Made by a program: the position numbers and the translations under genes
NCBI GenBank assembly: GCA_032718475.1
Contig: JAUCBJ010003721.1
Coordinates: 91,371 to 155,370 of the forward strand
Source of the DNA: Nemertoderma westbladi
Taxonomy: Eukaryota; Xenacoelomorpha; Nemertodermatida; Nemertodermatidae
DNA length: 64,000 nucleotides
Direction: 5' to 3'
Shown here: one piece after another, positions 1 through 9,901 of the stretch
How positions within the stretch are numbered: the stretch's first letter is position 1
Layout: every line of letters starts with the position of its first letter
The notes under the pieces: generated by a model
What the model was told of the DNA's origin: nothing
Seen by the model: only the letters and a program-made list of their open reading frames with translations
Database searches by the model: none

Positions 1-540
1 ACTGTGCCAATTTGCCCAGTACTGTATCCGAAGCTCAACCCTATCGGTGCAACGATGAACTGAAAGTATTATTAGTACCGGTGACACTTATAGGCCAAAA
101 GATCATGTATACTTATCAGGGTATTAGCTAGTACCGGGACTATCAGACTTAATGAATACCATTCTAACTCGGTGCTACATAGCGCTAACGCTAAACATTT
201 CTCCGAACTTTGGACTTAGTTCGGTACTAACTTAGCACTGCTTCATGGAGTTCCAGTCCATAATCATATGATATAATTTCGCCCACTTTCTCTATTCTCC
301 ATTTCTCACTAACCTTTGGAACAATATCTACCAGTTGCTGTTACCTGCTATTAGGTATCAACACCCCCCCCCCCCCCCCAGTCTCGCCAACTTCGCTCAT
401 CAACCAACCCTAAGCAGAACCAATTTAAGAGACGTGTTCCTTGTGACTATTAGTTTAAGGGGCGTTGAGTGACACTGTGAATATGGGTACGGGACTTGAC
501 CTAATTAGGTCCCGGTCCATCAATAGTTACCGCTAAAAAA
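1..540. other. Non-coding sequence with a C-tract
   Basis: I see no convincing exon here. The stretch is of mixed composition and contains a pure C run at about 362-379. Nothing links it to the KDM7-type exons further right, although that gene should continue leftward past this edge. Confidence 0.5.
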
Positions 541-552
541 CTGCAACAATTA

Positions 553-655
553 ATATTGGACGGATCCAAATTGTTGGACGGATCCAAGTTATTGGACGGA
601 TCCAAGTTGGATGTTGGACGGATCCAAGTTGGATGTTGGACGGATCCAAGTTGGA
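553..655. repeat. Short tandem repeat with BamHI-like core
   Basis: About five imperfect copies of a unit reading TTGGACGGATCCAAGTT, spaced roughly 20-24 bases apart. The core GGATCC is palindromic. The reading frame that crosses it (from 611) has no recognisable protein features and is best ignored. Confidence 0.75.
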
Positions 656-659
656 TGTC

Positions 660-1690
660 CTAATTTCTCACACGTGTTTGTGGGCCCATGTGAAGAATAC
701 CAGACTTTCTGCCGTTATATTTCACTTTGCAGTTACCCCCATATGAAGAATACCAGGTTTTCACCAAAAACACAGGTTACAGAAGGGCTTAATCTAACCA
801 AAACAATAAACGAATTAGTATATGTACAGGTTATAAGACAGAAATAAGCGCTATAAAACACTTAATAAAGTTAAATAAAAAAAAATAAAAAAAATTCCTA
901 TATTAAATTCCAATAAAAAGTCGACCGAAAAGTGAAATCCTGGTATTCTTCACATCCGGGCGTGTTTGTGTGTTTGTACACACAACTTCTTGCACTTAAT
1001 GTTGATGGAATTTGATGAAACTTCGATGCTAGGTTCATTATCGGACCTAGTTGTGTATGCAAGGTTTTGGTGTCGGGGGATCTGTTGGTTGCCTAGCAAC
1101 AGTGAAATTAATTCTAGAAAGAGCGATAATAATCATAGAATTCAATTAATGAAAATTATGTCGACACCTCATAGGGAGCATCTTGGACATGCCTTCTGCA
1201 AAATTTCGCTTTATTTCGTTTAGAATTGCAGATACATTTCCTACTGACAGTGTTTTTTTTAACCTACAATACTATATATACTTATACTACTATATATATT
1301 CTATATTATAATATTGCCCAATGTTTCGTTTTTCGTTATTAGGCTTCCCTGCATAGGCGCATCATTTATTACAGCAATATTGATAGCAATGGATCAGTCC
1401 ATATTGCAAGCTTTCGGCTGGCAAGCTTGTGGTATTATTTGCAACTTAGTACTGAACTACTGAAGTATCTTATTATTTAATTTGTAATTTAATCACTGCT
1501 ATAAATTATAGCAGCGAAAAAATTGAAAAATATATTGAGATCAAACATTAAGCACTGCTATTTTTTTCTTAATTTTGCAAATAAACGAAATGTGCTTAAT
1601 TTTTTCAGCAACTATTCAGTTTTAGTTGTAGCAAATATTCACGAGCAATACTTATGTTTAGCAACAATTAACCAAAATGTGTTTTTATTT
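660..1690. other. AT-rich non-coding stretch
   Basis: No exon with recognisable protein content was found on either strand. One copy of a dispersed motif, caggttacag followed by aaccaaaacaataaacga, lies near 770-815; it is the same motif that forms the 68-bp array at 36.3-37.2 kb. Low-complexity TATA runs occur near 1270-1310. Confidence 0.45.
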
Positions 1691-1782
1691 TAGCAAATAT
1701 AAAATGCAGAGGCGGGTTGTGCTCCGGTATCAACAGCTGGATCAACTCATATTTACTGACAGCGAGGATATTAAAATATTCG

Positions 1783-1956
1783 ATGTCGTCCGATTTCAAA
1801 TACATCGGGGAAGACGGTAAAGAAGCCAACGCACAACTACAGGTACTATTAGCTGCCGCAATGCAGAACAAAATGAACGCCAGACAAATAGCGGAGAGGT
1901 TAAAAGAAATAAACGAGTCACAACGAGAGTACAAGTTAAACCGAGTCGTAATCTAG
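1783..1956 (+). CDS. Possible small protein or exon, 57 aa, unknown
   Basis: An ATG-started frame of 57 codons. I do not recognise the protein. Its composition is soluble and helix-friendly: an alanine/glutamine-rich segment (LLAAAMQNKM, about residues 23-32) is followed by a charged stretch (ARQIAERLKEINESQREYK) that could form one amphipathic helix or short coiled coil. The codon mix looks more protein-like than its AT-rich surroundings. A pyrimidine-rich stretch ending in TTTTAG lies about 90 bases upstream (near 1693), so this could be a terminal exon rather than a complete gene. It runs opposite to the KDM7-type gene on the minus strand. It could equally be a chance frame. Confidence 0.3.
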   Translation: MSSDFKYIGEDGKEANAQLQVLLAAAMQNKMNARQIAERLKEINESQREYKLNRVVI

Positions 1957-2284
1957 CTCATTGATAATGAACCGGTGCAATTTAATACATCATCAAAATA
2001 AATTTAAAATGCCACACAAACTGCCATATCTACTAATTTAATTAAATTTTACACTTCCGAGGTGAGCTGTTGAGGTGATTGAGACTCTATCAAATTTATT
2101 GATTAGTTTATATAAAATTATAATAAGAGTAATCAGGCCATTATTAGAGATTCTAGATATCGTATGCAAATTGATGGCCAGTGTTATTCAATCGGACAAC
2201 TACGGTTAACTGAATGACTGTCGCAGTATAATTCTACCGGTAGTCCTAGACGTTACAATACCGGTAAAGGTAAACATAACGACG

Positions 2285-5200
2285 CAGCCCTGAGCTAGCT
2301 ACCACGGTTCCAAGGCTAGCTACCACGGTCCCCCGGCTAGCTACCACAGTCCCCCAGCTAGCTACCACGGCTCCCCAGGTAGCTACCACGGTGCCCCAGC
2401 TAGCTACAACGGTCCCCCAGCTAGCTACCACGGTCCCCCACCTAGCTACCACGGCTCCCCAGCTAGCTACCACGGTTCCCCAGCTAGCTACCACGGTATC
2501 CCAGCTAGCTACCACGATCCCCAGCTAGCTACCACGGTCCCCCAGCTAGCTACCACGGTCCCCCAGCTAGCTACCACGATCCCCCAGCTAGCTACCACGG
2601 CTCCCCAGCTAGCTACCACGGTTCCCCAGCTAGCTACCACGGTCCCCCAGCTAGCTACCACGGCCCCCCAGCTAGTTACCACGGTCCCCCAGCTAGCTAC
2701 CACGGTCCCCCGGCTAGCTACCACGATCCCCAGCTAGCTACCACGGTTCCCCAGCTAGTTACCACGGTTCCCCAGCTAGCTACCACGGTTCCGCAGCTAG
2801 CTACCACGGTCCCCGTACTAGCTACCACTGTCCCCGTGCTAGCTACCACTGTCCCTCAGCTAGCTACCACCGTCCCCGAGCTAGCTACCACGAACCCCCA
2901 GTTAGCTACCACGATCCCCCGAGCTAGCTACCACGGTCCCCCAGCTAGCTACCACGGTTCCCCAGCCAGCTACCACAGTCCCCGAGCTAGCTACCACGGT
3001 CTCCCAGCTAGCTACCACGATCCCCAGCTTGCTACCACGGTCTCCCAGCTAGCTACCACGATCCCCAGCTAGCTACCACGGTCCCCCAGCTAGCTACCAC
3101 GGTCCCCCAGCTAGCTACCACGGTCCCCCAGCTGGCTACCACGGTCCCCGAGCTAGCTACCACGGTCCCCCAGCTAGCTACCATGAACCCCAGCTAACTA
3201 CCACGTTCCCCAGCTAGCTACCACGGTCCCCGAGCTAGCTACCACGGCCCCCCGAGCTAGCTACCACGGTGCCCGAGATAGCTACCACGGTCCCCGAGCT
3301 AGCTACCATGGTCCCCGAGCTAGCTACCACGGTCCCCGAGCTAGCTACCACGCCCCCCCCCCCCCCCCCCCCCGCTAGCTACCATGAACCCCAGCTAACT
3401 ACCATGAACCCCAGCTAACTACCACGGTGCCCCAGCTAGCTACCACGGTCCCCCAGCTAGCTACCACGACCCCCCAGCTAGCTACCACGGCCCCCCGAGC
3501 TAACTACCACGGTGCCCGAGCTAGCTACCACGGTGCCCGAGATAGCTACCACGGTGCCCGAGCTAGCTACCACGGTCCCCCAGCTAGCTACCACGGTCCC
3601 CCAGCTAGCTACCACGGTCCCCGAGCTAGCTACCACGGTCCCCCAGCTAGATACCACGACCCCCCAGCTAGCTACCACGGCCCCCGAGCTAGCTACCACG
3701 GCCCCCCGAACTAGCTACCACGGTGCCCGAGATAGCTACCACGGTCCCCGAGCTAGCTACCATGGTCCCCGAGCTAGCTACCACGGTCCCCGAGCTAGCT
3801 ACCACGCCCCCCCCCCCCGCTAGCTACCATGAACCCCAGCTAACTACCATGAACCCCAGCTAACTACCACGGTGCCCCAGCTAGCTACCACGGTCCCCCA
3901 GCTAGCTACCACGACCCCCCAGCTAGCTACCACGCCCCCCCGAGCTAACTACCACGGTCCCCGAGCTAGCTACCACGGTGCCCGAGCTAGCTACCACTGT
4001 CCCTCAGCTAGCTACCACGGTCCCCCAGCTAGCTACCACGACCCCCCCCCCCCCCCCCAGCTAGCTACCACGGCCCCCCGAGCTAACTACCACGGTGCCC
4101 GAGCTAGCTACCACGGTGCCCGAGATAGCTACCACGGTGCCCGAGCTAGCTACCACGGTCCCCCAGCTAGCTACCACGGTCCCCCAGCTAGCTACCACGG
4201 TCCCCGAGCTAGCTACCACGGTCCCCCAGCTGGATACCACGACCCCCCAGCTAGCTACCACGGCCCCCCAGCTAGCTACCACGGTCCCCCAGCTAGCTAC
4301 CACGACCCCCCAGCTAGCTACCACGGTCCCCGAGCTAGCTACCACGGTCCCCCAGCTAGCTACCACGGTCCCCCGGCTAGCTACCACGGTGCCCGAGCTA
4401 GCTACCACCGTCCCCCAGCTAGCTACCACGACCCCCCAGCTAGCTACCACGGTCCCCCCAGCTAGCTACCACGGTCCCCGAGCTAGCTACCACGGTGCCC
4501 GAGCTAGCTACCACCGTCCCACGGCTAGCTTCCACGACCCCCCGAGCTAGCTACCACGGTCCCCCAGCTAGCTACCACGGTCCCCCGGCTAGCTACCACG
4601 GTGCCCGAGCTAGCTACCACGACCCCCCAGCTAGCTACCACGGTCCCCCCAGCTAGCTACCACGGTCCCCGAGCTAGCTACCACGGTGCCCGAGCTAGCT
4701 ACCACGGTCCCACGGCTAGCTTCCACGACCCCCCCGAGCTAGCTACCACGGCCCCCCGAGCTAGCTACCACGGTCCCCGAGCTAGCTACCACGGTCCCCC
4801 GGCTAGCTACCACGGTGCCCGAGCTAGCTACCACGGTCCCCCAGCTAGCTACCACGGCCCCCCGAGCTAGTTACCACGGCCCCCCGAGCTAGTTACCACG
4901 GCCCCCCGAGCTAGCTACCACGGCCCCCCGAGCTAGCTACCACGACCCCCGAGCTAGCTACCACGGTCCCCCAGCTAGCTACCACGGCCCCCCGAGCTAG
5001 CTACCACGGCCCCCCGAGCTAGCTACCACGGTGCCCGAGCTAGCTACCACTGTCCCTCAGCTAGCTACCACGGTCCCCCAGCTAGCTACCACGGTCCCCC
5101 AGCTAGCTACCACGGTCCCCCGGCTAGCTACCACGATGCCCGAGCTAGCTACCACGGTCCCCCAGCTAGCTACCACGGTCCCCCGGCTAGCTACCACGAT

Positions 5201-5690
5201 GCCCGAGCTAGCTACCACGGTCCCCCAGCTAGCCAACACGACCCCCCAGCTAGCTACCACGGCCCCCCGAGTTAGCTACCACGGTCCCCGAGCTAGCTAC
5301 CACGGTCCCCCAGTTAGCTACCACGGTTCCCCAGCTAGCTACCACGGTCCCCGGGCTAGCTACCACGGCCCCCCAGCTAGCTACTATGAACCCCAGCTAA
5401 CTACCATGAACCCCAGCTAACTACCACGGTGCCCGAGCTAGCTACCACGGTCCCCAGGCTAGCTACCACGACCCCCCAGCTAGCTACCACGGTCCCCCAG
5501 CTAGCTACCACGGCCCCCTGAGCTAGCTACCACGGCCCCCGAGCGAGCTACCACGGTGCCCAAGCTAGCTACCACGGTCCCGAGCTAGCTACCACGGTCC
5601 CCCAGCTAGCTTCCACGGTCCCCCAGCTAGCTACCACTATCCCTCACGCCCCAGCTAGCTACCACGGTGCCCGACCTAGCTACCACGTTC
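2285..5690. repeat. 3.4 kb satellite of a 21-bp unit
   Basis: About 160 head-to-tail copies of a 21-base unit, consensus GCTAGCTACCACGGTCCCCCA, with variants (GTGCCCGAG, GACCCCC, GGCCCCCCGAG) and internal pure C runs near 3350-3375, 3806-3816 and 4044-4057. Because 21 is a multiple of three, frames stay open and give fake heptad proteins such as QLATTVP and ASYHGPP on both strands; none is a gene. Subtypes seem to be grouped (the segments near 3240-3620 and 3690-4160 resemble each other), which suggests higher-order duplication. The array lies left of exon 3 of the KDM7-type gene, so it is probably inside one of that gene's introns. Confidence 0.95.
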
Positions 5691-5975
5691 AGTACTTTTA
5701 TTGACGCCTATTAGTTGTTACCTGATCTATCACTTATTTCCCCGCCCTAGTATTATATAAGCAAAGCATCAGAGCCTTGTTAAAAAAATGGTGACGAATA
5801 TGATGTACGGGTAGCATGTAATATTACATTGAATCCTCTTAAATATCATTGGGGTTTTTTTTTGCCATATAAATTTCTTCATTTTTGGCCAGTTTTCTGT
5901 ATATTGCACCTTATATTACTTTTTTATGAACTATGATTATGATCGATTTGGTGGGTAATGCGGTAATTAACTTAC

Positions 5976-6136
5976 CAACATTCTTTTCTATTTCTTTAAC
6001 AGTAAAGCTAGAAGGCGGGAGGGACAGACCCAAACCATCTTTCTTCTCCATGAGCAGCGGTTTAGTAAATCCGTCCGTCTTTAACAATTCCTCTCGGACA
6101 TTATTCCCCTTTACTTTACGTAAAATACCTTCAGCA
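5976..6136 (-). CDS. KDM7-like: KDM7/PHF8-type histone demethylase, coding exon 3
   Basis: A 161-base exon encoding about 53 residues of the linker between the PHD finger and the JmjC domain. The diagnostic segment is FTKPLLMEKKDGLGL followed by LPPSSFTVKEIEKNVG, which matches the conserved KKDGLGL...P...F.V.DVE.YVG signature of PHF2, PHF8 and KDM7A. The exon starts after a CGTAG acceptor and ends at an excellent donor, G|GTAAGT. Its first base completes a serine codon begun by the exon at 6715-6915, giving the expected FPSAE junction, so the splice phase independently supports the call. Known family members are Fe(II)/2-oxoglutarate-dependent nuclear demethylases of H3K9me1/2, H3K27me2 or H4K20me1. 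The catalytic JmjC exons are not in this window. Confidence 0.88.
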
Positions 6137-6714
6137 CTACGCGGAAAATATATAGAATTATGTGGCGGTATTGGAAGAGGGAGAACAAAAGTAAAATAGA
6201 AATATGAAAGATGAAATATGAAAACCTGGTGCACTGTAGGCAACTAGGCGAAAGGTCTGTCGAAAATTACTCGGGATTCAAACAATTGCAATAATTTGAT
6301 TGAAACTGTAGTCTCGCAATCTGGGGGCCTATTTGATATCCAGGAAGACCCCCAACCACCACCCCTAAGACCAGCCGCACAGTAAATTAATCCTGTTTTC
6401 TTGCACCAGCGCGCCTTCTTATTTAACTAATCATTATTCAATGTCTATTTTATTTTAAAATATATATAATTATTTTAATTCCATTCTTTGATTGGTTGAC
6501 TGACTTGTAACCAACAAGCTAACACAGATAATTTTGATAAAATAACGTGATAATAGTATTAATAGGCCTAATAATAACTATTAGGCCAAATTTTATCAAT
6601 AAAATTGGTATAAACGTGAAATTATGGAAATATTTAATTTTTAACCCTCATGTATCATCATCAGTACCGGGTACCGCATGTATGTATATTTAAACAAAAA
6701 GTGGATAGAAATAC

Positions 6715-6915
6715 CTTGGGAAGGTTCTGTTCCTGAGTTCCTTAATAAAGGTCGCCGTACCGCATTGAACCGGGGAGGAACCATCTGGTTCCGAGTAATC
6801 GTGTCTGTGGGAGTTCCGATGTACTTTATACGACGACTGACCGAACTTAGGCGAACATTTTGGGCAGTGGTAATTCTCTATATCCTGGGCTTCGTGCTCC
6901 TTTAAACCAACACAA
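6715..6915 (-). CDS. KDM7-like: KDM7/PHF8-type histone demethylase, coding exon 2
   Basis: A 201-base exon carrying the second half of the PHD finger and the next linker. It begins after a TTTGCAG acceptor and ends at AAG|GTATTT. Visible zinc ligands are the Cys of CVGL (residue 33 of the spliced protein) and the pair CPKC (residues 49 and 52). The segment NSHRHDYSEPDG followed by GTATFIKELRNRTFP matches the family's HRHDYTE...GT..FIKELRSR.FP region closely. Intron 2 (6137-6714, 578 bases) is AT-rich and unremarkable. The PHD finger of this family binds H3K4me2/3 and brings the demethylase to active promoters. Confidence 0.9.
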
Positions 6916-7274
6916 CTGCAAATAAAGTTTAATGGTACACAAAAAAACAAGGGTAACATAATATATGCCTACCCAACAGAAGGCTTATGCGGTATAGTAT
7001 AGTGGGATATATTTTTTCGCCTACGCCCGTTAACAATTAAAATTTTTGTACAACTTGACGATAGGTGGATCATTGTTATCTGATTAAAGCTTTCGGACAC
7101 TGAAAACGTGTCCTAGTCAATGATCAAAAATCTAGTCAATGTATAATATTTTAGCAGGGGGGGGGGGGGGGGGGGGGGTGGTCGTTCTACAATGAGGATG
7201 GGGAGTTTTAACTTACGACTCCGACAGGTGTTTATGTTTAACTAGTTTTTGACTAGTGTGTAACTCAAACTCAC

Positions 7275-7369
7275 TTTCCGTGAAACCAATCCTTGCAATG
7301 GTCGCATTCTATCATAAACCGCGATGCGTCGTACGGCTCACTGCACAAACAATATACAGGCTCCGTCAT
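7275..7369 (-). CDS. KDM7-like: KDM7/PHF8-type histone demethylase, first coding exon
   Basis: A 95-base exon that contains the start codon. The protein begins [18 protein letters not shown] and goes on to [10 protein letters not shown], the first half of a C4HC3 PHD finger: zinc ligands Cys7, Cys9, Cys22, Cys25 and His30. It ends at a good donor (AAA|GTGAGT). The two leftover bases plus the first base of exon 2 give an asparagine codon just before Cys33, so the finger closes with correct spacing. PHF8, PHF2 and KDM7A likewise start only a few residues before YC.C. The start fits the family's usual N-terminus, and no upstream in-frame ATG is needed. Intron 1 (6916-7274) holds a pure G run at about 7157-7179. 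Confidence 0.9.
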
Positions 7370-7966
7370 CCTTATAGTGTTTCAGCAGTCTCGGGTTTAG
7401 GGTTAAACAAACATGTAACGGTAACCAATACTGCAACTCCAACAGTAAACCGGGCAACAGGGGGTAATTAATGATTGCAGCATTGAAAATGTACGGGATT
7501 GCGAACGGTAGCGGGTATATATCTGTAGGGTACTCGCTGACAGGGTGATTTGTAACGGTTGACGTGAAACGTCAGCAGTTTGGACGTAATCAAGCAGCCG
7601 ATGTCTTCATTATTCAGATTACATACAGACAATAGAGGGTCTCATCTCAAACAGTCCAGCAGTCATATTGTCAGATACAATGTTCGTGGATCGTGGGGAG
7701 GTGTCTCAGTCTAAGCTCTGAAGCCTATGACTGTATGAAGGCATGTAATTTCAGAATTTATCACATGACAGCATGACTACAGTGTACCGTGCTCGTGCAG
7801 GGAACAAATCTCTGAATCTGGCTGTCTGGCATCTGGATCTGGTCACGTTTCAAGTACCGGTACGCCTATCGCAGTACAGACTGACAGACAGCAGTACCGG
7901 TATCTACTACCCGACAGACTGACTAAACCGGTGTAGGTAGACTGGTAGAGCAGGCAATGAAAATAC
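7370..7966. other. Upstream flank of the KDM7-type gene
   Basis: This is the presumed 5'UTR and promoter side of the demethylase gene on the minus strand. I see no TATA box or other motif I would defend. The palindrome ACCGGTA occurs near 7856 and 7896. Confidence 0.4.
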
Positions 7967-7971
7967 AATAC

Positions 7972-8417
7972 CAGTCAGGAACACTGGTCACAATATGTCT
8001 AATTTACAGCCAGAATGTGTCCGCGGAAAACGCTCTCAGAGTGAAATTTCCCCATAGAAAACAATGCTAAATTTCATTTGAAAACCGGCAGTGAAATTTT
8101 AACATTGGCATTTTAAAAATTATGCCATTAGAATCGCCATAAAATTCTGTATAGGCCTACCGGTAAATTAATTTGAGAATTAGAATCTCATCATTGGGAT
8201 AACTATCATAATATTAAAAATAAAAATGTGCCCAGCTTCTGCTTTTGAGTAGGCCCTACTAGTGGAGTTACAGCCAAAATATGTCCGGAAATATAATCGC
8301 AGCCTGTGAAGGACTGAAGGACAAATAGTGGCTGCACGGACACTTTCTGGCTGTAAATATGTGGACAATTTTTGGCTGAGCTTCAGCCAGAAAGTGACCA
8401 GTGTTCTTTCCTAACTG
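7972..8417. mobile_element. MITE copy 1, 20-bp TIR, 5-bp target duplication
   Basis: A 446-base non-coding element. It starts CAGTCAGGAACACTGGTCAC and ends with the inverted form GTGACCAGTGTTC(TTT)CTAACTG. The target duplication AATAC is perfect on both sides (7967-7971 and 8418-8422). It shares nearly all its length with copy 2 at 9142-9586 in the same orientation. A 5-bp duplication with CAG-type ends is compatible with hAT5-type or Transib-type transposases; no transposase is present, so mobilisation in trans is inferred. Confidence 0.93.
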
Positions 8418-8422
8418 AATAC

Positions 8423-9054
8423 AGCAATAGGCTGATAGGCCTACAACCAGACAACAATTGACAAAACACTTCTTGATACAGTTTCAGTACCGGAACCGGT
8501 CAGCCGGTGACACTGTCTGACTGTCTACTGTAACCAGGCAGAACAGGCTAGGCTATTCGCTATTGCAGTATTCTGGCTGTCTGGTATTGAGCTATCCTGC
8601 TATTAGCTGATCAGCATCAGGCTGTTGTATCCTTGTATGTCAGTTGTCAGTATGTCTGTATGTTCAGATGTTGTAGGGCCTATTGTCTGATTGTCAGATT
8701 GTAATAACGACACCGGCCTGTCGCTGTCAGCCTGTATGGAATCCATCCAAAAAGTGCGCCGGCAGGCCGGATAGCGCGCCGACCGATTTTTATGTGCCGC
8801 GCGCTGATGCAATTTCGAAGCAAACCCCACGCCAACGAAATTTTTAAGCGCGCCGCACATTGAAACAATTTTGAAGGGCGCCGCGCCAATGCAATTTTGA
8901 AGGAGTGTAACCAGTCCGCCGATCTCAGTACTCCTGTACGTACCTGTCCCTCTCCCTGTACAGCTGTACGCTGCACAGTCAGACAGTAGTAACCACTAAC
9001 TAGCTAACAGACTAACCAGGCTGCCAGGTAACCATACATGATACATCATACAAC
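8423..9054. other. Non-coding stretch with GCGCC-rich repeats
   Basis: No exon recognised. At 8745-8905 there is a degenerate repeat of a unit resembling GCGCGCC...AATGCAATTTTGAAG, spaced roughly 30-45 bases. GCGCGCC-type motifs also occur in the leader of the gypsy element at 52 and 55 kb, but the surrounding bases differ. The two frames across it (8603-8976) have no recognisable content. Confidence 0.4.
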
Positions 9055-9056
9055 TG

Positions 9057-9745
9057 TAGGGTAAGACGGGGTAAAATCAAAATGGGACAAGTTTGGTATG
9101 TTTGGTTCTATAAGCAAGAGGGATTTTCCTGGATGGATATACAGTCAGGAACACTGGTCACAATATGTCCAATTTACAGCCAGAATGTGTCCGCGGAAAA
9201 CGCACTCAGAGTGAAATTTCTCCATAGAAAACAATGCTAAATTTCATTTGAAATTGGCAGTGAAATTTTAACATTGGCATTCTAAAAATTATGCCATTAG
9301 AATCGTCATAAAATTCTGTATAAATTAATTTGAGAATTAGAATTTCATCGTTGGGATAACTATCTGACTATATACAGATATAATAATATTAAAAATAAAA
9401 ATGTGCCCAGCTTCTGCTTTGAGTAGGCCTACTATTGGAGTTACAGACAAAATATGTCCGGAAATATAATCGCAGCCTGTCTGCCTGTGAAGGACAAATA
9501 GTGGCTGCACGGACACTTTCTGGCTGTAAATATGTGGACAATTTTTGGCTGAGCTTCAGCCAGAAAGTGACCAGTGTTCCTAACTGATATAATCAAAGCA
9601 TATTCTGTACATATGAACTCTGGGCTATCAGATTGTACCAAAATAACACCCTGCAGCCCTAAGCCTTTGGTTCAGGTGATTTATTTTTAAAAAAGTCGCA
9701 GTGTCCCACTTTACCCCGAGTGGGGTAAAGTGGGACATCCGGGGT
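9057..9745. mobile_element. Candidate element with GGGGTAAA...GGGACA ends, interrupted by MITE copy 2
   Basis: The left part begins GGGTAAGACGGGGTAAA and continues to AATGGGACA. On the right, TGTCCCACTTTACCCC occurs in inverted orientation at 9702-9717 and is followed at once by its own complement, making a near-perfect hairpin to about 9739. MITE copy 2 sits inside, so this element is the older one. The exact outer ends are uncertain. Confidence 0.5.
9142..9586. mobile_element. MITE copy 2, 5-bp target duplication
   Basis: A 445-base sibling of the 7972-8417 MITE, with the same CAGTCAGGAACACTGGTCAC start and CTAACTG end. The target duplication ATATA is perfect (9137-9141 and 9587-9591). It differs from copy 1 by scattered substitutions and small indels, so the two are separate insertions rather than a recent segmental duplication. 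Confidence 0.93.
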
Positions 9746-9901
9746 AGGCTAAAGTGGGACATGAGGCATTGTTAGTGTTAGTTAGTCAAGTTCAGAAGTT
9801 AGATTAAGATTAGGGCCTATGACAGTCTGACAGTATGAGTTGAAATAGCAGTATGAGTATGAGTAGGCCTAGTTAAGACCAGCTGACCAGTATGAGCTAG
9901 G

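Noticed and set aside
966-1223. 85-codon frame
   Set aside because: No domain, no splice support and low-complexity surroundings; a chance frame is likelier.
2246-5420. Many long reading frames with QLATTVP or ASYHGP repeats
   Set aside because: They are forced by a 21-bp satellite whose period is a multiple of three; several frames on both strands are open at once.
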